Assembly: GCA_024762895.1 (NCBI GenBank)
Contig: JANTGN010000005.1
Location: 1-28,912 of the forward strand
Direction: 5' to 3'
DNA from: Thiotrichales bacterium
Lineage (GTDB): Bacteria > Pseudomonadota > Gammaproteobacteria > J044
Length of the DNA: 28,912 bases
The notes below the pieces were generated by a model that searched no databases, had not been told where the DNA came from, and saw only the letters and a list, made by a program, of their open reading frames with translations. Numbering within the stretch: the first letter of the stretch is position 1; every line of letters starts with the position of its first letter. The translations under genes and the position numbers were made by a program. Of the stretch, positions 7,733-16,084 are shown one piece after another.

Positions 7733-8399
7733 GTTAAACAAAATACATCGTGATTTCCTGGTTGGAGATCAGACAGTGCATGCACTGAATGATGTCAGCC
7801 TGACTATACAGGCGGGTGAGTATGTTTCCATCATGGGGCCTTCTGGGTCAGGAAAATCTACCTTGTTAAACCTGCTGGGTTTGCTGGATCAGCCAAGTTC
7901 GGGTACTTATAAGCTTAATGGTGTTGATGTAACAGGCCTGAGCGATACAGAGCAGGCTCATGTCCGTAATAGGGAGATCGGTTTTGTCTTTCAGATGTTT
8001 CACCTGGTGCCGCGGCTGACCGCTTTTGAAAATGTTGAACTACCACTGATGCTTGCAGGCATCACTCCGGATGAGCGTCGATCAAGGGTTAATACTGTAC
8101 TTGAAGATTTGAGCCTTACCAATCGTTCACATCATAAACCGGATCAGTTATCTGGTGGTCAGAGGCAGCGTGTCGCCATTGCCCGCGCCACGGTGACACA
8201 GCCTAAGGTTATACTGGCGGATGAGCCCACGGGTAACCTGGATCATAAGTCTGGGCAGGATGTGATTCGCATACTCGAAGAATTGAATCAACGTGGGTTA
8301 ACCCTGATCATGGTGACTCATGACCCGGAGATGGGGCGTAGGGCCGGGCGTCAGTTAAGCATGCTGGACGGGCAACTGAACAGAGACCAGGGAACTTAA
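7725..8399 (+). CDS. ABC transporter ATPase, MacB/LolD type
   Basis: A 224-residue nucleotide-binding subunit with all ABC motifs: Walker A GPSGSGKST (38-46), Q-loop FVFQMFHL, signature LSGGQ (142-146), Walker B VILADEP (162-168), D-loop NLD and H-loop VTHD (H199). The FQMFHLVPRLTAFENVELPL pattern is typical of the MacB/LolD/FtsE group, whose members drive mechanotransmission rather than moving substrates through a membrane pore. In classical MacB this domain is fused to the permease; here it is a separate gene. It overlaps the adaptor gene and precedes two permease genes by 4 bases, so one ATPase presumably serves both. Confidence 0.95.
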   Translation: MIELNKIHRDFLVGDQTVHALNDVSLTIQAGEYVSIMGPSGSGKSTLLNLLGLLDQPSSGTYKLNGVDVTGLSDTEQAHVRNREIGFVFQMFHLVPRLTAFENVELPLMLAGITPDERRSRVNTVLEDLSLTNRSHHKPDQLSGGQRQRVAIARATVTQPKVILADEPTGNLDHKSGQDVIRILEELNQRGLTLIMVTHDPEMGRRAGRQLSMLDGQLNRDQGT

Positions 8400-8403
8400 T
8401 CGC

Positions 8404-9618
8404 ATGGCTCTGCATAGCCTGGATATCGCCTTATTTTCCTGGGGTGCTTTGAGAGGATACCCGGCGCGCACCATCCTGATGTTAGTGGCGATGGCCATTG
8501 GTGTTGCGGCTGTGGTGGTCTTAACCTCACTGGGTGAAGGGGCGAGGAACTATGTAACGGATGAATTCTCATCGTTAGGAACGAACCTGGTAATTGTCTT
8601 TCCAGGAAGATCCGAGACAGCAGGGTTCAACCCTAGCACCATGATGGGTGAGACGCCCCGTGACCTGACCCTGAATGATGCGCAGGCTCTGACACGGAGT
8701 TATAGCGTACGTCGCATTGCACCGATTAATGTAGGTTCCTCAGATGTAAGCTGGCGAGAGCGTTCTCGAGAGACTGTGATTATTGGGACCAGTTATCAAA
8801 TGCTCGCAATCCGTCACTGGGATATGGCCCAGGGCCAGTTCCTGCCAGAAGTTGATCTGGATCGCGCCACCCCCGTTGCCGTGATAGGAATGAAAATCCG
8901 CAATGAATTATTCGGTGCCAGTCGTGCATTAGGTGAGTGGATACGCATTGGCGATCGGCGTTTTCGCGTCATTGGGGTACTGGGTTCCGAGGGACGTTCT
9001 ATCGGTGTTGATGTCCAGGATATAGTGATAATACCTGTAGCTTCCGCCCAGCAATTATTTAATACAGGCTCCTTGTTTAGAATCCTCGTAGAGGCCAAGA
9101 GCAGATCAGCAATCGAGTCAGTAAAACAATATATTATTGATACCTTGCAGGATCGGCATCAGGGCCAGAAGGATGTCACGGTGATTACTCAGGATGCAGT
9201 CCTGGCTACTTTTGACCGTATACTGGGTGCACTGACTTATGCTGTTGCAGGAATCGCAGCGATTAGCCTGGCCGTTGCCGGCATCCTGATTATGAATGTC
9301 ATGCTGGTCGCGGTTTCCCAGAGGACGGCCGAGATTGGCTTGCTCAAGGCACTGGGGGCGTCGCCCCGTCAGATTATCATTCTGATTCTGTCAGAGGCAC
9401 TTATGTTATCTATGCTGGGTGCCCTTTTTGGTCTTTTATTGGGACAGATCGGCAGCTTCTTCATACGTAATGCCTTTCCTGTCCTGCCAGCCTATGCACC
9501 TATCTGGGCCATTGTTGCTGCCTTACTAGTTGCCGTTATCACAGGTGTGGTGTTCAGTCTCATGCCGGCACGACATGCCGCCAGACTGGATGCCGTTCTG
9601 GCTTTGTCTAAACGGTAA
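8404..9618 (+). CDS. MacB-like ABC permease, first copy
   Basis: A 404-residue permease with the MacB/FtsX layout: one membrane segment near residues 20-40 (ILMLVAMAIGVAAVVVLTSL), a large periplasmic MacB_PCD domain (about 45-270) and three C-terminal membrane segments (about 275-400) containing the family motif SQRTAEIGLLKALGASPRQI. The ATPase gene ends 4 bases before it and the next permease starts 5 bases after its stop. It is clearly related to that next gene but diverged, so the membrane part is probably a heterodimer. The encoded TSLGEGARNYVTDEFSSLGTNLV region matches the typical start of MacB-like periplasmic domains. Substrate unknown. Confidence 0.92.
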   Translation: MALHSLDIALFSWGALRGYPARTILMLVAMAIGVAAVVVLTSLGEGARNYVTDEFSSLGTNLVIVFPGRSETAGFNPSTMMGETPRDLTLNDAQALTRSYSVRRIAPINVGSSDVSWRERSRETVIIGTSYQMLAIRHWDMAQGQFLPEVDLDRATPVAVIGMKIRNELFGASRALGEWIRIGDRRFRVIGVLGSEGRSIGVDVQDIVIIPVASAQQLFNTGSLFRILVEAKSRSAIESVKQYIIDTLQDRHQGQKDVTVITQDAVLATFDRILGALTYAVAGIAAISLAVAGILIMNVMLVAVSQRTAEIGLLKALGASPRQIIILILSEALMLSMLGALFGLLLGQIGSFFIRNAFPVLPAYAPIWAIVAALLVAVITGVVFSLMPARHAARLDAVLALSKR

Positions 9619-9623
9619 AAGTT

Positions 9624-10823
9624 ATGCTGGCGCGAGACTTTCTTACACTGACTGGCTCCTCCCTGATAGCGCATCGCCTGCGTAGTTTTCTCACGGCACT
9701 GGGGATTGCCGTAGGTATTTCCTCGGTGGTTTTGCTGACCTCCATTGGTGAGGGGTTGCACCAGTTTGTACTCTCCGAATTCAGTCAGTTTGGTACCACA
9801 CTGGTTGCCATTAATCCCGGCAAGGCCACGACCTCGGGGACCAGCATGGGGGTTTTTGGAACCGAACGTCCGCTGACTATCGAGGATGCTGAAGCCCTTA
9901 AACGATTGCCTAATGTTCAACATGTAGTGCCTTTCGTTTACGGTAATGCCGAGGTTGAGGCCAGTAATCGGCGGCGGCGTACTACCATTTATGGAGCCGG
10001 GACGCAGTGGTCTGAAGCATTGAACATGCGAGTGAAGTCAGGGCGCTTTTTGCCTGATGATGATCCCACGGCGCCGCGTGCTTTAGCCGTATTGGGGAGT
10101 AAGTTGAAGTCAGAATTATTTGGAGATCGTAATCCTCTGGGGCAGCGCATTACCATTAGCGGTAATCGCTATCGTGTGATCGGAGTCATGGAGTCGAAAG
10201 GCTCGTTCCTGGGGTTTGACCTGGATGATACGGTGTATATACCCGTGGCCAGAGGTCTGAGTCTTTTCGATCGTGATTCGCTGTTGGAAATTGATGTAAC
10301 GCACGATGAAGAGACGCCGGTTGAGAAGGTGGTAGACAGCATCAAGCGAACCTTAATGGCACGTCATGGCAGAGAAGATTTTACAATCACCACCCAGCAA
10401 CAAATGCTCGATGTACTGGGCTCGGTACTGGATGTACTGACCTTTGCCGTCGCTGCTATTGGCGGTATTTCCTTGCTGGTGGGTGCCATTGGCATCGTGA
10501 CCATCATGACGATCGCAGTCAATGAACGGACCAATGAGATCGGCCTGCTGCGTGCACTGGGGGCCAGGCAATCTCAGGTACTAAGCCTGTTCCTTGGCGA
10601 AGCCATTGTACTGTCTGCACTGGGAGGTTTAAGTGGCCTGGCATTAGGTATTGGCCTGGCCCAGTTGCTACATCTCTTTCTTCCTGCCCTGCCTGTGCAT
10701 ACGCCTATGATCTATGTCATTCTTGCTGAGGCTATAGCCGTCATGATCGGTCTGCTTGCTGGTGTGATGCCGGCAAGGCATGCCGCACAAATGGATCCCG
10801 TCGAGGCGCTCAGGGCGGAATAA
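9624..10823 (+). CDS. MacB-like ABC permease, second copy
   Basis: A 399-residue paralogue of the preceding permease with the same architecture: membrane segment near 15-40, periplasmic MacB_PCD domain with TSIGEGLHQFVLSEFSQFG near its start, and a C-terminal FtsX domain with VNERTNEIGLLRALGARQSQ. It ends in the family-typical GVMPARHAAQMDPVEALRAE. It is the last gene of the efflux operon; after it come 155 bases carrying a new promoter candidate. Two distinct permeases for one ATPase suggest an asymmetric exporter. Antibiotic, lipoprotein or signal-molecule export are all possible, and nothing in the sequence decides between them. Confidence 0.92.
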   Translation: MLARDFLTLTGSSLIAHRLRSFLTALGIAVGISSVVLLTSIGEGLHQFVLSEFSQFGTTLVAINPGKATTSGTSMGVFGTERPLTIEDAEALKRLPNVQHVVPFVYGNAEVEASNRRRRTTIYGAGTQWSEALNMRVKSGRFLPDDDPTAPRALAVLGSKLKSELFGDRNPLGQRITISGNRYRVIGVMESKGSFLGFDLDDTVYIPVARGLSLFDRDSLLEIDVTHDEETPVEKVVDSIKRTLMARHGREDFTITTQQQMLDVLGSVLDVLTFAVAAIGGISLLVGAIGIVTIMTIAVNERTNEIGLLRALGARQSQVLSLFLGEAIVLSALGGLSGLALGIGLAQLLHLFLPALPVHTPMIYVILAEAIAVMIGLLAGVMPARHAAQMDPVEALRAE

Positions 10824-10918
10824 CATTTCAGATCGATTTAAAGAGCAAATGTACGAAGTCAGGCTGTGCGGGGTTAGTTAGGCCAAATTGTATAGCTCAG
10901 GCTGGCATATTTAGGGAA

Positions 10919-10948
10919 TTGTTGGTAACTTTCATCTTCGTATATAAA
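10919..10948 (+). promoter_or_regulatory. Sigma-70-like promoter before the SCP2-like gene
   Basis: TTGTTG (10919-10924) and TATAAA (10943-10948) are 18 bases apart; TTGGTA at 10922 with 15 bases is an alternative. Transcription would start near 10955, giving a leader of about 27 bases that contains the AGGGGG ribosome binding site at 10971-10976. Confidence 0.45.
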
Positions 10949-10981
10949 AGGCATCCCAAAGAAAATAACCAGGGGGAAATG

Positions 10982-11377
10982 ATGGCCGAGATTTTTTCAG
11001 ATGAATGGCTAAGCGGTTTTCAGGAGAAGTGGAATAGTGACCCTGAATTGGGTGGAGAGCTGGAAAAAATAGCCTTCAATTCCGTCATTGGCTATGGTTT
11101 TGAGGATGTTGAAGAGCCTGCTGCTGTGATCGTCGTAAACCATGGCAAGATCGTTTCTGCGGGTGCCTATAATGGTGAAGAGCTGAATTGGGACCTGCGG
11201 GCCCCCAGAAAGCAGTGGGATGCCTGGTTGGCTAAGCCCCCTGGTCTGATGGGGATTGGCCTGGCGTACACCTCCCGTAAATTGCGGTTCAAGGTCGGTG
11301 ATTATTCAGCCATGGTGAAAGACCCAAGAATGGCAGGCCCCTTTGTTCGCAGCTTCGCCCTGATGGGAACAATCTAA
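10982..11377 (+). CDS. SCP2-like (sterol carrier protein 2 fold) small protein
   Basis: A 131-residue cytoplasmic protein whose pattern fits bacterial SCP2-domain proteins: an N-terminal helix (DEWLSGFQEKWNSDPELGG), then beta strands (AAVIVVNHGKIVSAGAY), a turn with LNWDLRAPRKQWDAWLAKPP and a C-terminal part with RKLRFKVGDYSAMVKDPRMA. This fold binds hydrophobic molecules such as lipids or isoprenoid quinone precursors. The assignment rests on overall pattern, not on a catalytic motif. I chose the ATG at 10982 (the adjacent ATG at 10979 is the alternative) because AGGGGG ends 5 bases before it, and because the frame's upstream extension lies inside the promoter. A strong terminator follows, so it is probably a single-gene transcript. 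Confidence 0.65.
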   Translation: MAEIFSDEWLSGFQEKWNSDPELGGELEKIAFNSVIGYGFEDVEEPAAVIVVNHGKIVSAGAYNGEELNWDLRAPRKQWDAWLAKPPGLMGIGLAYTSRKLRFKVGDYSAMVKDPRMAGPFVRSFALMGTI

Positions 11378-11395
11378 AAACACGATGATCTCGTC

Positions 11396-11430
11396 AAAGG
11401 CCGCAGCTCCTGGGAGTTGTGGCCTTTTTT
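11396..11430 (+). terminator. Rho-independent terminator after the SCP2-like gene
   Basis: A 14-bp stem with two G-U pairs (AAAGGCCGCAGCTC with GAGTTGTGGCCTTT) closes a CTGG loop and runs into six T residues. Confidence 0.85.
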
Positions 11431-11468
11431 GTTATTATGGATATATCTTAATTAAAGGGCCTGTCTCG

Positions 11469-11945
11469 ATGGTAAAAGTACTCTTTGTCTGTATGGGCAA
11501 TATCTGTCGGTCACCGACTGCCCATGGGATTTTTGATGCACTGATTAAGAAAGAGGGTCTGGACGATCTGATTGAAGTCGATTCAGCTGGGACGCATGCC
11601 TATCATGTCGGTGAGCTCCCCGACCGACGTTCTCAGCAAACGGCTCTTCGCCACGGAATGGATCTGGATTATCAGCATGCGCGTAAGGTGCTGTTAAAGG
11701 ATATGGAGATCTTTGACTATATCCTGGCTATGGATGAGTCGAACCTTCAGGAACTTATGCGAATCTGTCCCGATGAGCACCAGCAAAAGCTGGGTTTATT
11801 GATGAGTTATGCTCCGCATTTCGGGCAACAAGAGGTGCCCGACCCCTATTATGGTGGGGATCAGGGGTTTGAACATGTGTTTGATATGGTGGAGGAGGCG
11901 GCCAAGGGTTTGCTCGATGACTTAAGAAAAAGGCATCAGCTTTGA
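11469..11945 (+). CDS. Low-molecular-weight protein-tyrosine phosphatase
   Basis: A 158-residue cytoplasmic phosphatase of the LMW-PTP/arsenate-reductase fold. The phosphate-binding loop is CMGNICRS (nucleophile C8, R14, the CX5R motif), close to the N-terminus as always in this family. The general acid is D125 in DPYYGG. Length is normal. The frame is open upstream to 11385, but the ATG at 11469 places the catalytic loop correctly and follows the preceding terminator. LMW-PTPs remove phosphate from tyrosines of polysaccharide-export kinases and other proteins; no such kinase or capsule gene is nearby, so the target is unknown. The gene sits between two terminators and is convergent with rne. 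Confidence 0.93.
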   Translation: MVKVLFVCMGNICRSPTAHGIFDALIKKEGLDDLIEVDSAGTHAYHVGELPDRRSQQTALRHGMDLDYQHARKVLLKDMEIFDYILAMDESNLQELMRICPDEHQQKLGLLMSYAPHFGQQEVPDPYYGGDQGFEHVFDMVEEAAKGLLDDLRKRHQL

Positions 11946-11964
11946 TACTAGCGCAGTCATTAAG

Positions 11965-11997
11965 AAAAAAGGGTGTCATTAAGACACCCTTTTTTTT
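11965..11997. terminator. Bidirectional terminator between the phosphatase gene and rne
   Basis: A 13-bp stem AAAAAAGGGTGTC / GACACCCTTTTTT with an ATTAA loop and an eight-T run. Symmetric A and T flanks allow it to stop both the plus-strand phosphatase transcript and the minus-strand rne transcript, whose stop codon is 16 bases away. Confidence 0.9.
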
Positions 11998-12012
11998 ATT
12001 TTCTCAAACAGC

Positions 12013-14670
12013 TCAGGAGCTGCTCTTATTCTTTGTCTGCACTTGGACCATGGGTTCAGATGACTGTTCAGACATCGGCTTTGCTGTTACCGGTTTCACA
12101 GTTGATTCCTTAATCTCCGGGGCAGGGGCCGAATCGGATACCTTAGAGGTACTCCGGCTTTCTACCTGCTGAAGGTTACCTGTGTCAGCCTTATTTGGCT
12201 GTGCAGCGGGCCTGGGCCTGGGTGCCTCGGCCTTGGTTGGCTCTGAAGCGGGCCTGGGCCTGGGCGTCTCGGCCTTGGCTGGCTCTGCAGCGGGCCTGGA
12301 CCTGGGCGTCTCGGCCTTGGCTGGCTCTGCAGCGGGCCTGGGCCTGGGCGTCTCGGCCTTGGCTGGCTCTGCAGCGGGCCTGGGCCTGGGCGTCTCGCCC
12401 TTGGCTGGCTCTGCAGCGGGCCTGGACCTGGGCGTCTCGCCCTTGGCTGGCTCTGCAGCGGGCCTGGACTTGGGCGTCTCGGCCTTGGCTGGCTCTGCAG
12501 CGGGCCTGGGCCTGGGCGTCTCGGCCTTGGCTGGCTCTGCAGCGGGCCTGGACTTGGGCGTCTCGGCCTTGGGTCTCTGTGCGGCAGCCTGAGATTTCTG
12601 AGGCTCACCCCTGGGCTGCTGTTTCTTGGGTTGCCGTGATTGTGGCTTCCTTGAGCCCTGAGCTTTGTCGGCGCCTTCTCTCTGGCCCGACTGTTTACCC
12701 TGTCGTTTTTTGCCACTTTCTTTTGGCTGCTGTTTTTTACCCTGCCCGGCTTCACCTTTTTTGGCTGAGCCTCCCTGCCCACGTTTTCGATCTTGCTGTT
12801 TATCGCCTTCTTCGCGCTTACCCGTTTTCTGCTGTGGCTTTTGCTGCTTTTGCTGTTGGCGACCCTGAGTCGTTGAACCGCCTCGTCCACGTCCGCCTCT
12901 TTTTCGATTACTGGAGCGGGCCTGTGTGGTCTTCTCTGAAGGTGCAGCTTTTTTCTGTTCTGTCTGGCTCTTGTCACCGGCACCAAACAGGGCAGACCAA
13001 AGGCGGACAAATAATCCGGGCTCTTGTGGCGTGGTGATCTGTAGTTTGGATGGGGTAGGCGCGGGGGTTGCAGGTGCAACTGTCTGCACGACGGCGGTTT
13101 CGGACCTGGCAATAGGTTGTGTCTTTTGGGGTAGATCTGGTTCCTTATGTTCTACCAGTTCATAGCTGCTCTTGCCATGGATTTCACCGGGGATATCGTT
13201 TTCGCGGTGACGTATGACCTCGAAGTGGGGCGTCTCGAGGTTAGTATTAGGAACGATGGTCACCTCCAGACGATTCCGGGATTCGATACCCGTAATATCG
13301 TCACGTTTTTCGTTTAACAGGAAGCTGGCAACCTCGACAGGTACCTGGGCAATCACACGACCGGTTTTCTCCTTGAGGGCCTCTTCTTCGATCAGGCGCA
13401 GGATAGATAGTGCCAGCGACTCGATACTACGGATGGTGCCATGGCCACAGCAGCGTGGGCAGACTATCTGACTGGACTCGCCCAGCGAGGGGCGCAGTCG
13501 CTGTCGGGACATTTCCAATAGCCCAAAGCGTGAGATACGACCCAGTTGAATGCGGGCCCGATCGGTCTTGACGGCATCACGCAGGCGATTTTCCACTTCG
13601 CGCTGATGCTTGCTGGGTTGCATATCGATGAAATCAATCACCACCAGGCCGCCCAGGTCACGAAGACGCAACTGACGGGCAATTTCATCCGCCGCCTCGA
13701 GATTGGTATTAAGTGCGGTTTCTTCGATATCGCTGCCTTTTGTGGCCCGGGCGGAGTTGATATCGATTGAGATCAGGGCCTCAGTATGATCAATAACGAT
13801 GGCGCCGCCTGATGGGAGCGAGACCTCACGCTGGAAGGCCGACTCAATCTGGCTTTCCACCTGGTAACGATTAAACAGGGGGACGCTATCATCGTAATAT
13901 TTGAGTTTCTGGATGTTATGCGGCATCACCTGCTGCATAAAGTCATGGGCCTGTTTGTGGACCTGTTGATCGTCAATAATGATCTCGCCGATATCCTTGC
14001 GGTAATAATCCCTCAAGGCACGGATAATCACGTTGCTTTCCTGATAGATCAGAAAGGGGGCAGGGCGAGACTCGGCGGCCTGCTCGATGGCCTTCCAGAG
14101 TGTCTTCAGGTAATCCAGGTCCCATTGAAGTTCTTCGACGGAGCGACCAATACCTGCAGTACGCACAATCAGCCCCATATCCTCAGGGGTCTCCAGCTGA
14201 TTCATGGCCTCACGAATCAGTTGCCGGTCTTCACCCTCGATACGACGTGAGACGCCACCGGCACGTGGATTATTGGGCATGGCCACCATGTAGCGGCCAG
14301 CGAGACTGATAAAGGTGGTCAGGGCGGCCCCTTTGTTACCTCGTTCCTCTTTCTCGACCTGAACGACGATCTCCTGGCCTTCCTTGATGGCCTTCCTGAT
14401 GATGGGGCGGCCGTTGTCATCAACAGCGGAGGGATCGAAATAGGTACGGGAGATTTCCTTAAAGGGCAGGAAACCATGGCGTTCTACGCCATAGTTAACA
14501 AAGGCAGCCTCCAGGCTGGGTTCAACTCGGGTAATGACCGCCTTGTAGATATTGCCCTTCTTCTGTTCCAGGGATGGGACTTCGATATCTAGATTGTAGA
14601 GGCGCTGGCCATCGACCATCGCCACACGCAACTCTTCGGGTTGCGTTGCGTTGATAAGGATACGTTTCAT
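12013..14670 (-). CDS. rne: Ribonuclease E
   Basis: An 885-residue endoribonuclease that starts mRNA decay and processes rRNA and tRNA. The catalytic half (1-about 520) matches E. coli RNase E position for position: S1 domain about 35-125, 5' sensor, metal-binding D303 (SIDINSA) and D346 (VVIDFID), and the zinc-link C404/C407 (CPRCCGHG). The C-terminal half is the species-specific scaffold. It contains a membrane-helix-like GLFVRLWSALFGAG near 550, then a very basic Gln/Lys/Arg/Gly-rich RNA-binding stretch (about 575-695), then about nine 14-residue repeats (696-821), then an acidic Ser/Thr tail. The order fits RNase E more than RNase G, which lacks the tail. It is transcribed away from rluC across a 463-bp spacer, in line with the long autoregulated leader known in E. 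coli. Confidence 0.97.
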   Translation of the reverse strand: MKRILINATQPEELRVAMVDGQRLYNLDIEVPSLEQKKGNIYKAVITRVEPSLEAAFVNYGVERHGFLPFKEISRTYFDPSAVDDNGRPIIRKAIKEGQEIVVQVEKEERGNKGAALTTFISLAGRYMVAMPNNPRAGGVSRRIEGEDRQLIREAMNQLETPEDMGLIVRTAGIGRSVEELQWDLDYLKTLWKAIEQAAESRPAPFLIYQESNVIIRALRDYYRKDIGEIIIDDQQVHKQAHDFMQQVMPHNIQKLKYYDDSVPLFNRYQVESQIESAFQREVSLPSGGAIVIDHTEALISIDINSARATKGSDIEETALNTNLEAADEIARQLRLRDLGGLVVIDFIDMQPSKHQREVENRLRDAVKTDRARIQLGRISRFGLLEMSRQRLRPSLGESSQIVCPRCCGHGTIRSIESLALSILRLIEEEALKEKTGRVIAQVPVEVASFLLNEKRDDITGIESRNRLEVTIVPNTNLETPHFEVIRHRENDIPGEIHGKSSYELVEHKEPDLPQKTQPIARSETAVVQTVAPATPAPTPSKLQITTPQEPGLFVRLWSALFGAGDKSQTEQKKAAPSEKTTQARSSNRKRGGRGRGGSTTQGRQQQKQQKPQQKTGKREEGDKQQDRKRGQGGSAKKGEAGQGKKQQPKESGKKRQGKQSGQREGADKAQGSRKPQSRQPKKQQPRGEPQKSQAAAQRPKAETPKSRPAAEPAKAETPRPRPAAEPAKAETPKSRPAAEPAKGETPRSRPAAEPAKGETPRPRPAAEPAKAETPRPRPAAEPAKAETPRSRPAAEPAKAETPRPRPASEPTKAEAPRPRPAAQPNKADTGNLQQVESRSTSKVSDSAPAPEIKESTVKPVTAKPMSEQSSEPMVQVQTKNKSSS
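12187..12585 (-). repeat. 42-bp tandem repeat array inside rne
   Basis: About nine copies of a 42-bp unit encode variants of AAEPAKAETPRPRP (residues 696-821) plus a degenerate end copy (AAQPNK). Copies differ mainly at Ala/Gly, Pro/Ser and Arg/Lys positions. Because 42 is a multiple of three and the unit has no stop in several frames, long meaningless open frames appear on both strands here. Copies are nearly identical in DNA, so copy number is likely to vary and assemblies may misjudge it. Confidence 0.95.
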
Positions 14671-15133
14671 TAATGGGTTCTCTATATTCAGGAGTGGCCC
14701 GAACAGGAGTCATGGCTTTTGCAGGGGTATGGCAATTCGACGGCTTAGATTCAGCCGGAATAAGCAGATCGTACAACTTCATCCAGGCTAGTAGTAGTTC
14801 TATGCCTAGCCAATCACGTTGTATTGATGGTAATGCCTGACGCAAAGCGTATTCCTGTTACGAGTTATAAATCAAAAACTTACTTGTTTCAGATCAGAAT
14901 CTTATTCAATTATGAGAATAAGCTACTGATTCTGATAAAAATTATGGGCAGACTGGATTGTGTGCCAACCGTTATTCACCATCCGTACTTGTTGAGTATG
15001 AGTCAGAATCAGAATCGAAGTTCTATACCGACTTCCGGATCTTTCAGGGGCACTGCAGCCGTTTAGCCGGATGGAACTATAACAAAATTATGAATATGGC
15101 TTCAAATTGATTTCAAACTGGTATCATTGCGCG
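14671..15133. other. Divergent spacer between rne and rluC
   Basis: This 463-base region has no credible gene; short open frames here lack ribosome binding sites. It must hold the promoters of rne (minus) and rluC (plus). AT-rich sequence is concentrated at 14860-14945 and 15070-15130. The octamer TCAGAATC occurs at 14894-14901, 15003-15010 and 15009-15016 and inverted at 14928-14935. TATCAT at 15122-15127 is a possible rluC -10, but its -35 is poor. I could not fix the rne promoter. Confidence 0.6.
14893..14936 (-). promoter_or_regulatory. rne: Nested hairpin in the presumed rne 5' leader
   Basis: Outer arms ATCAGAATC (14893-14901) and GATTCTGAT (14928-14936) enclose inner arms CTTATTC (14901-14907) and GAATAAG (14916-14922). 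The two stems together give about 15 bp, interrupted only by a short bulge. It lies about 225 bases upstream of the rne start codon. E. coli rne controls its own mRNA through hairpins in a roughly 360-base leader, so a similar role is plausible, but this sequence does not obviously match the E. coli hairpin. It could instead be an operator. Confidence 0.4.
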
Positions 15134-16084
15134 ATGTCCGCTTCATCCCCTCAGTCTTATTCCAAGGTTCGTTATTTACAGATAGACGAACAGCATTCAG
15201 GCCAGAGAATCGATAACTATCTGCGGACACAGCTAAAAGGTCTTCCCAAGAGCGCAGTCTACAAACTCCTGAGGACAGGGCAGGTACGTGTCAATAAGCG
15301 CCGCATCAAGGCGGAGTATCGTCTCAAGAGTGGTGATGAGGTCAGGGTCCCACCGATTAAGGATCCGCAGCAGGCGCAGAAGGCAACGATTCCCGAGGGG
15401 CTGATCAGGGATCTGGATCACTGGATCCTCTATGAAGATGAGTGTCTGATTGCCCTCAATAAGCCGGTAGGACTGGCGGTTCACAAGGGCTCAAACGTCA
15501 GTTTTGGACTCATTGACATCTTACGCCAGGCAAGGCCCAATGCCCCCTTTCTGGAGCTGGTGCATCGACTGGACCGGGAGACCAGCGGATGTCTCCTGAT
15601 CGCCAAGGATCGCCCGACCTTGCTGGAACTGCACGACCTGATTCGTGATCATAAAATCGGGAAACGATACCTGGCCCTGGTAGCGGGTTCCTGGCGGGGC
15701 GGGGCAAGAAAAATTGAAACAGGCCTGCAGAGTGACAGGCAGGCCACCCAGCGCAAGATGCGGGTTGAGGACGAGGGTCAGCTCGCAGTAAGTCACTTTA
15801 AACCATTGAAACGCTATGATTCGGCCACATTGATGGAGATTGAGATCAAGACGGGGCGAACCCATCAGATCAGGGTACAGGCAGCGCATCTGAATCACCC
15901 CATTCTGGGCGATCGTAAGTATGGGGATCATGCCTTGAATCGGAGTTGGAAAAAAAAGGGGTTAAAACGCATGTTTTTGCATGCCCATGAACTGACTTTT
16001 CAGTTACCCGTTTCGGGAAGAAAATATAACATCAGGGCGCCTCTGGATGAGGGGCTCAAGGGATTGCTTGAGGGGCTGCAGTGA
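15134..16084 (+). CDS. rluC: 23S rRNA pseudouridine synthase RluC
   Basis: A 316-residue RluA-family enzyme that converts uridines of 23S rRNA (955, 2504 and 2580 in E. coli) to pseudouridine. An N-terminal S4 RNA-binding domain (about 20-80, with SAVYKLLRTGQVRVN) precedes the catalytic domain, whose motif HRLDRETSG contains the catalytic D147. RTHQIRVQ and LGDRKYG motifs follow as usual. The frame extends upstream to a TTG at 15107, but the ATG at 15134 gives the normal family N-terminus. It is divergent from rne, the standard arrangement. The stop overlaps the next gene by one base (TGATG), so translation is coupled to the HAD hydrolase. Confidence 0.95.
   Translation: MSASSPQSYSKVRYLQIDEQHSGQRIDNYLRTQLKGLPKSAVYKLLRTGQVRVNKRRIKAEYRLKSGDEVRVPPIKDPQQAQKATIPEGLIRDLDHWILYEDECLIALNKPVGLAVHKGSNVSFGLIDILRQARPNAPFLELVHRLDRETSGCLLIAKDRPTLLELHDLIRDHKIGKRYLALVAGSWRGGARKIETGLQSDRQATQRKMRVEDEGQLAVSHFKPLKRYDSATLMEIEIKTGRTHQIRVQAAHLNHPILGDRKYGDHALNRSWKKKGLKRMFLHAHELTFQLPVSGRKYNIRAPLDEGLKGLLEGLQ

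Noticed and set aside
12187..12585. CRISPR array
   Set aside because: The repeats are directly contiguous with no unique spacers, lie in frame in a coding gene, and no cas genes are present.
12182..13037. Long plus-strand open frames with repeated Ala-Gly-Leu or Trp-Ala-Ser patterns, and a second minus-strand frame at 12162-13112
   Set aside because: They are by-products of the 42-bp repeat inside rne: the unit length is a multiple of three and has no stops in several frames. The rne frame continues through with a catalytic domain that is unmistakable.
14824..15066. 80-codon plus-strand open frame in the rne-rluC spacer
   Set aside because: No ribosome binding site, unusual composition for this genome and overlap with the rne leader hairpin; more likely non-coding.
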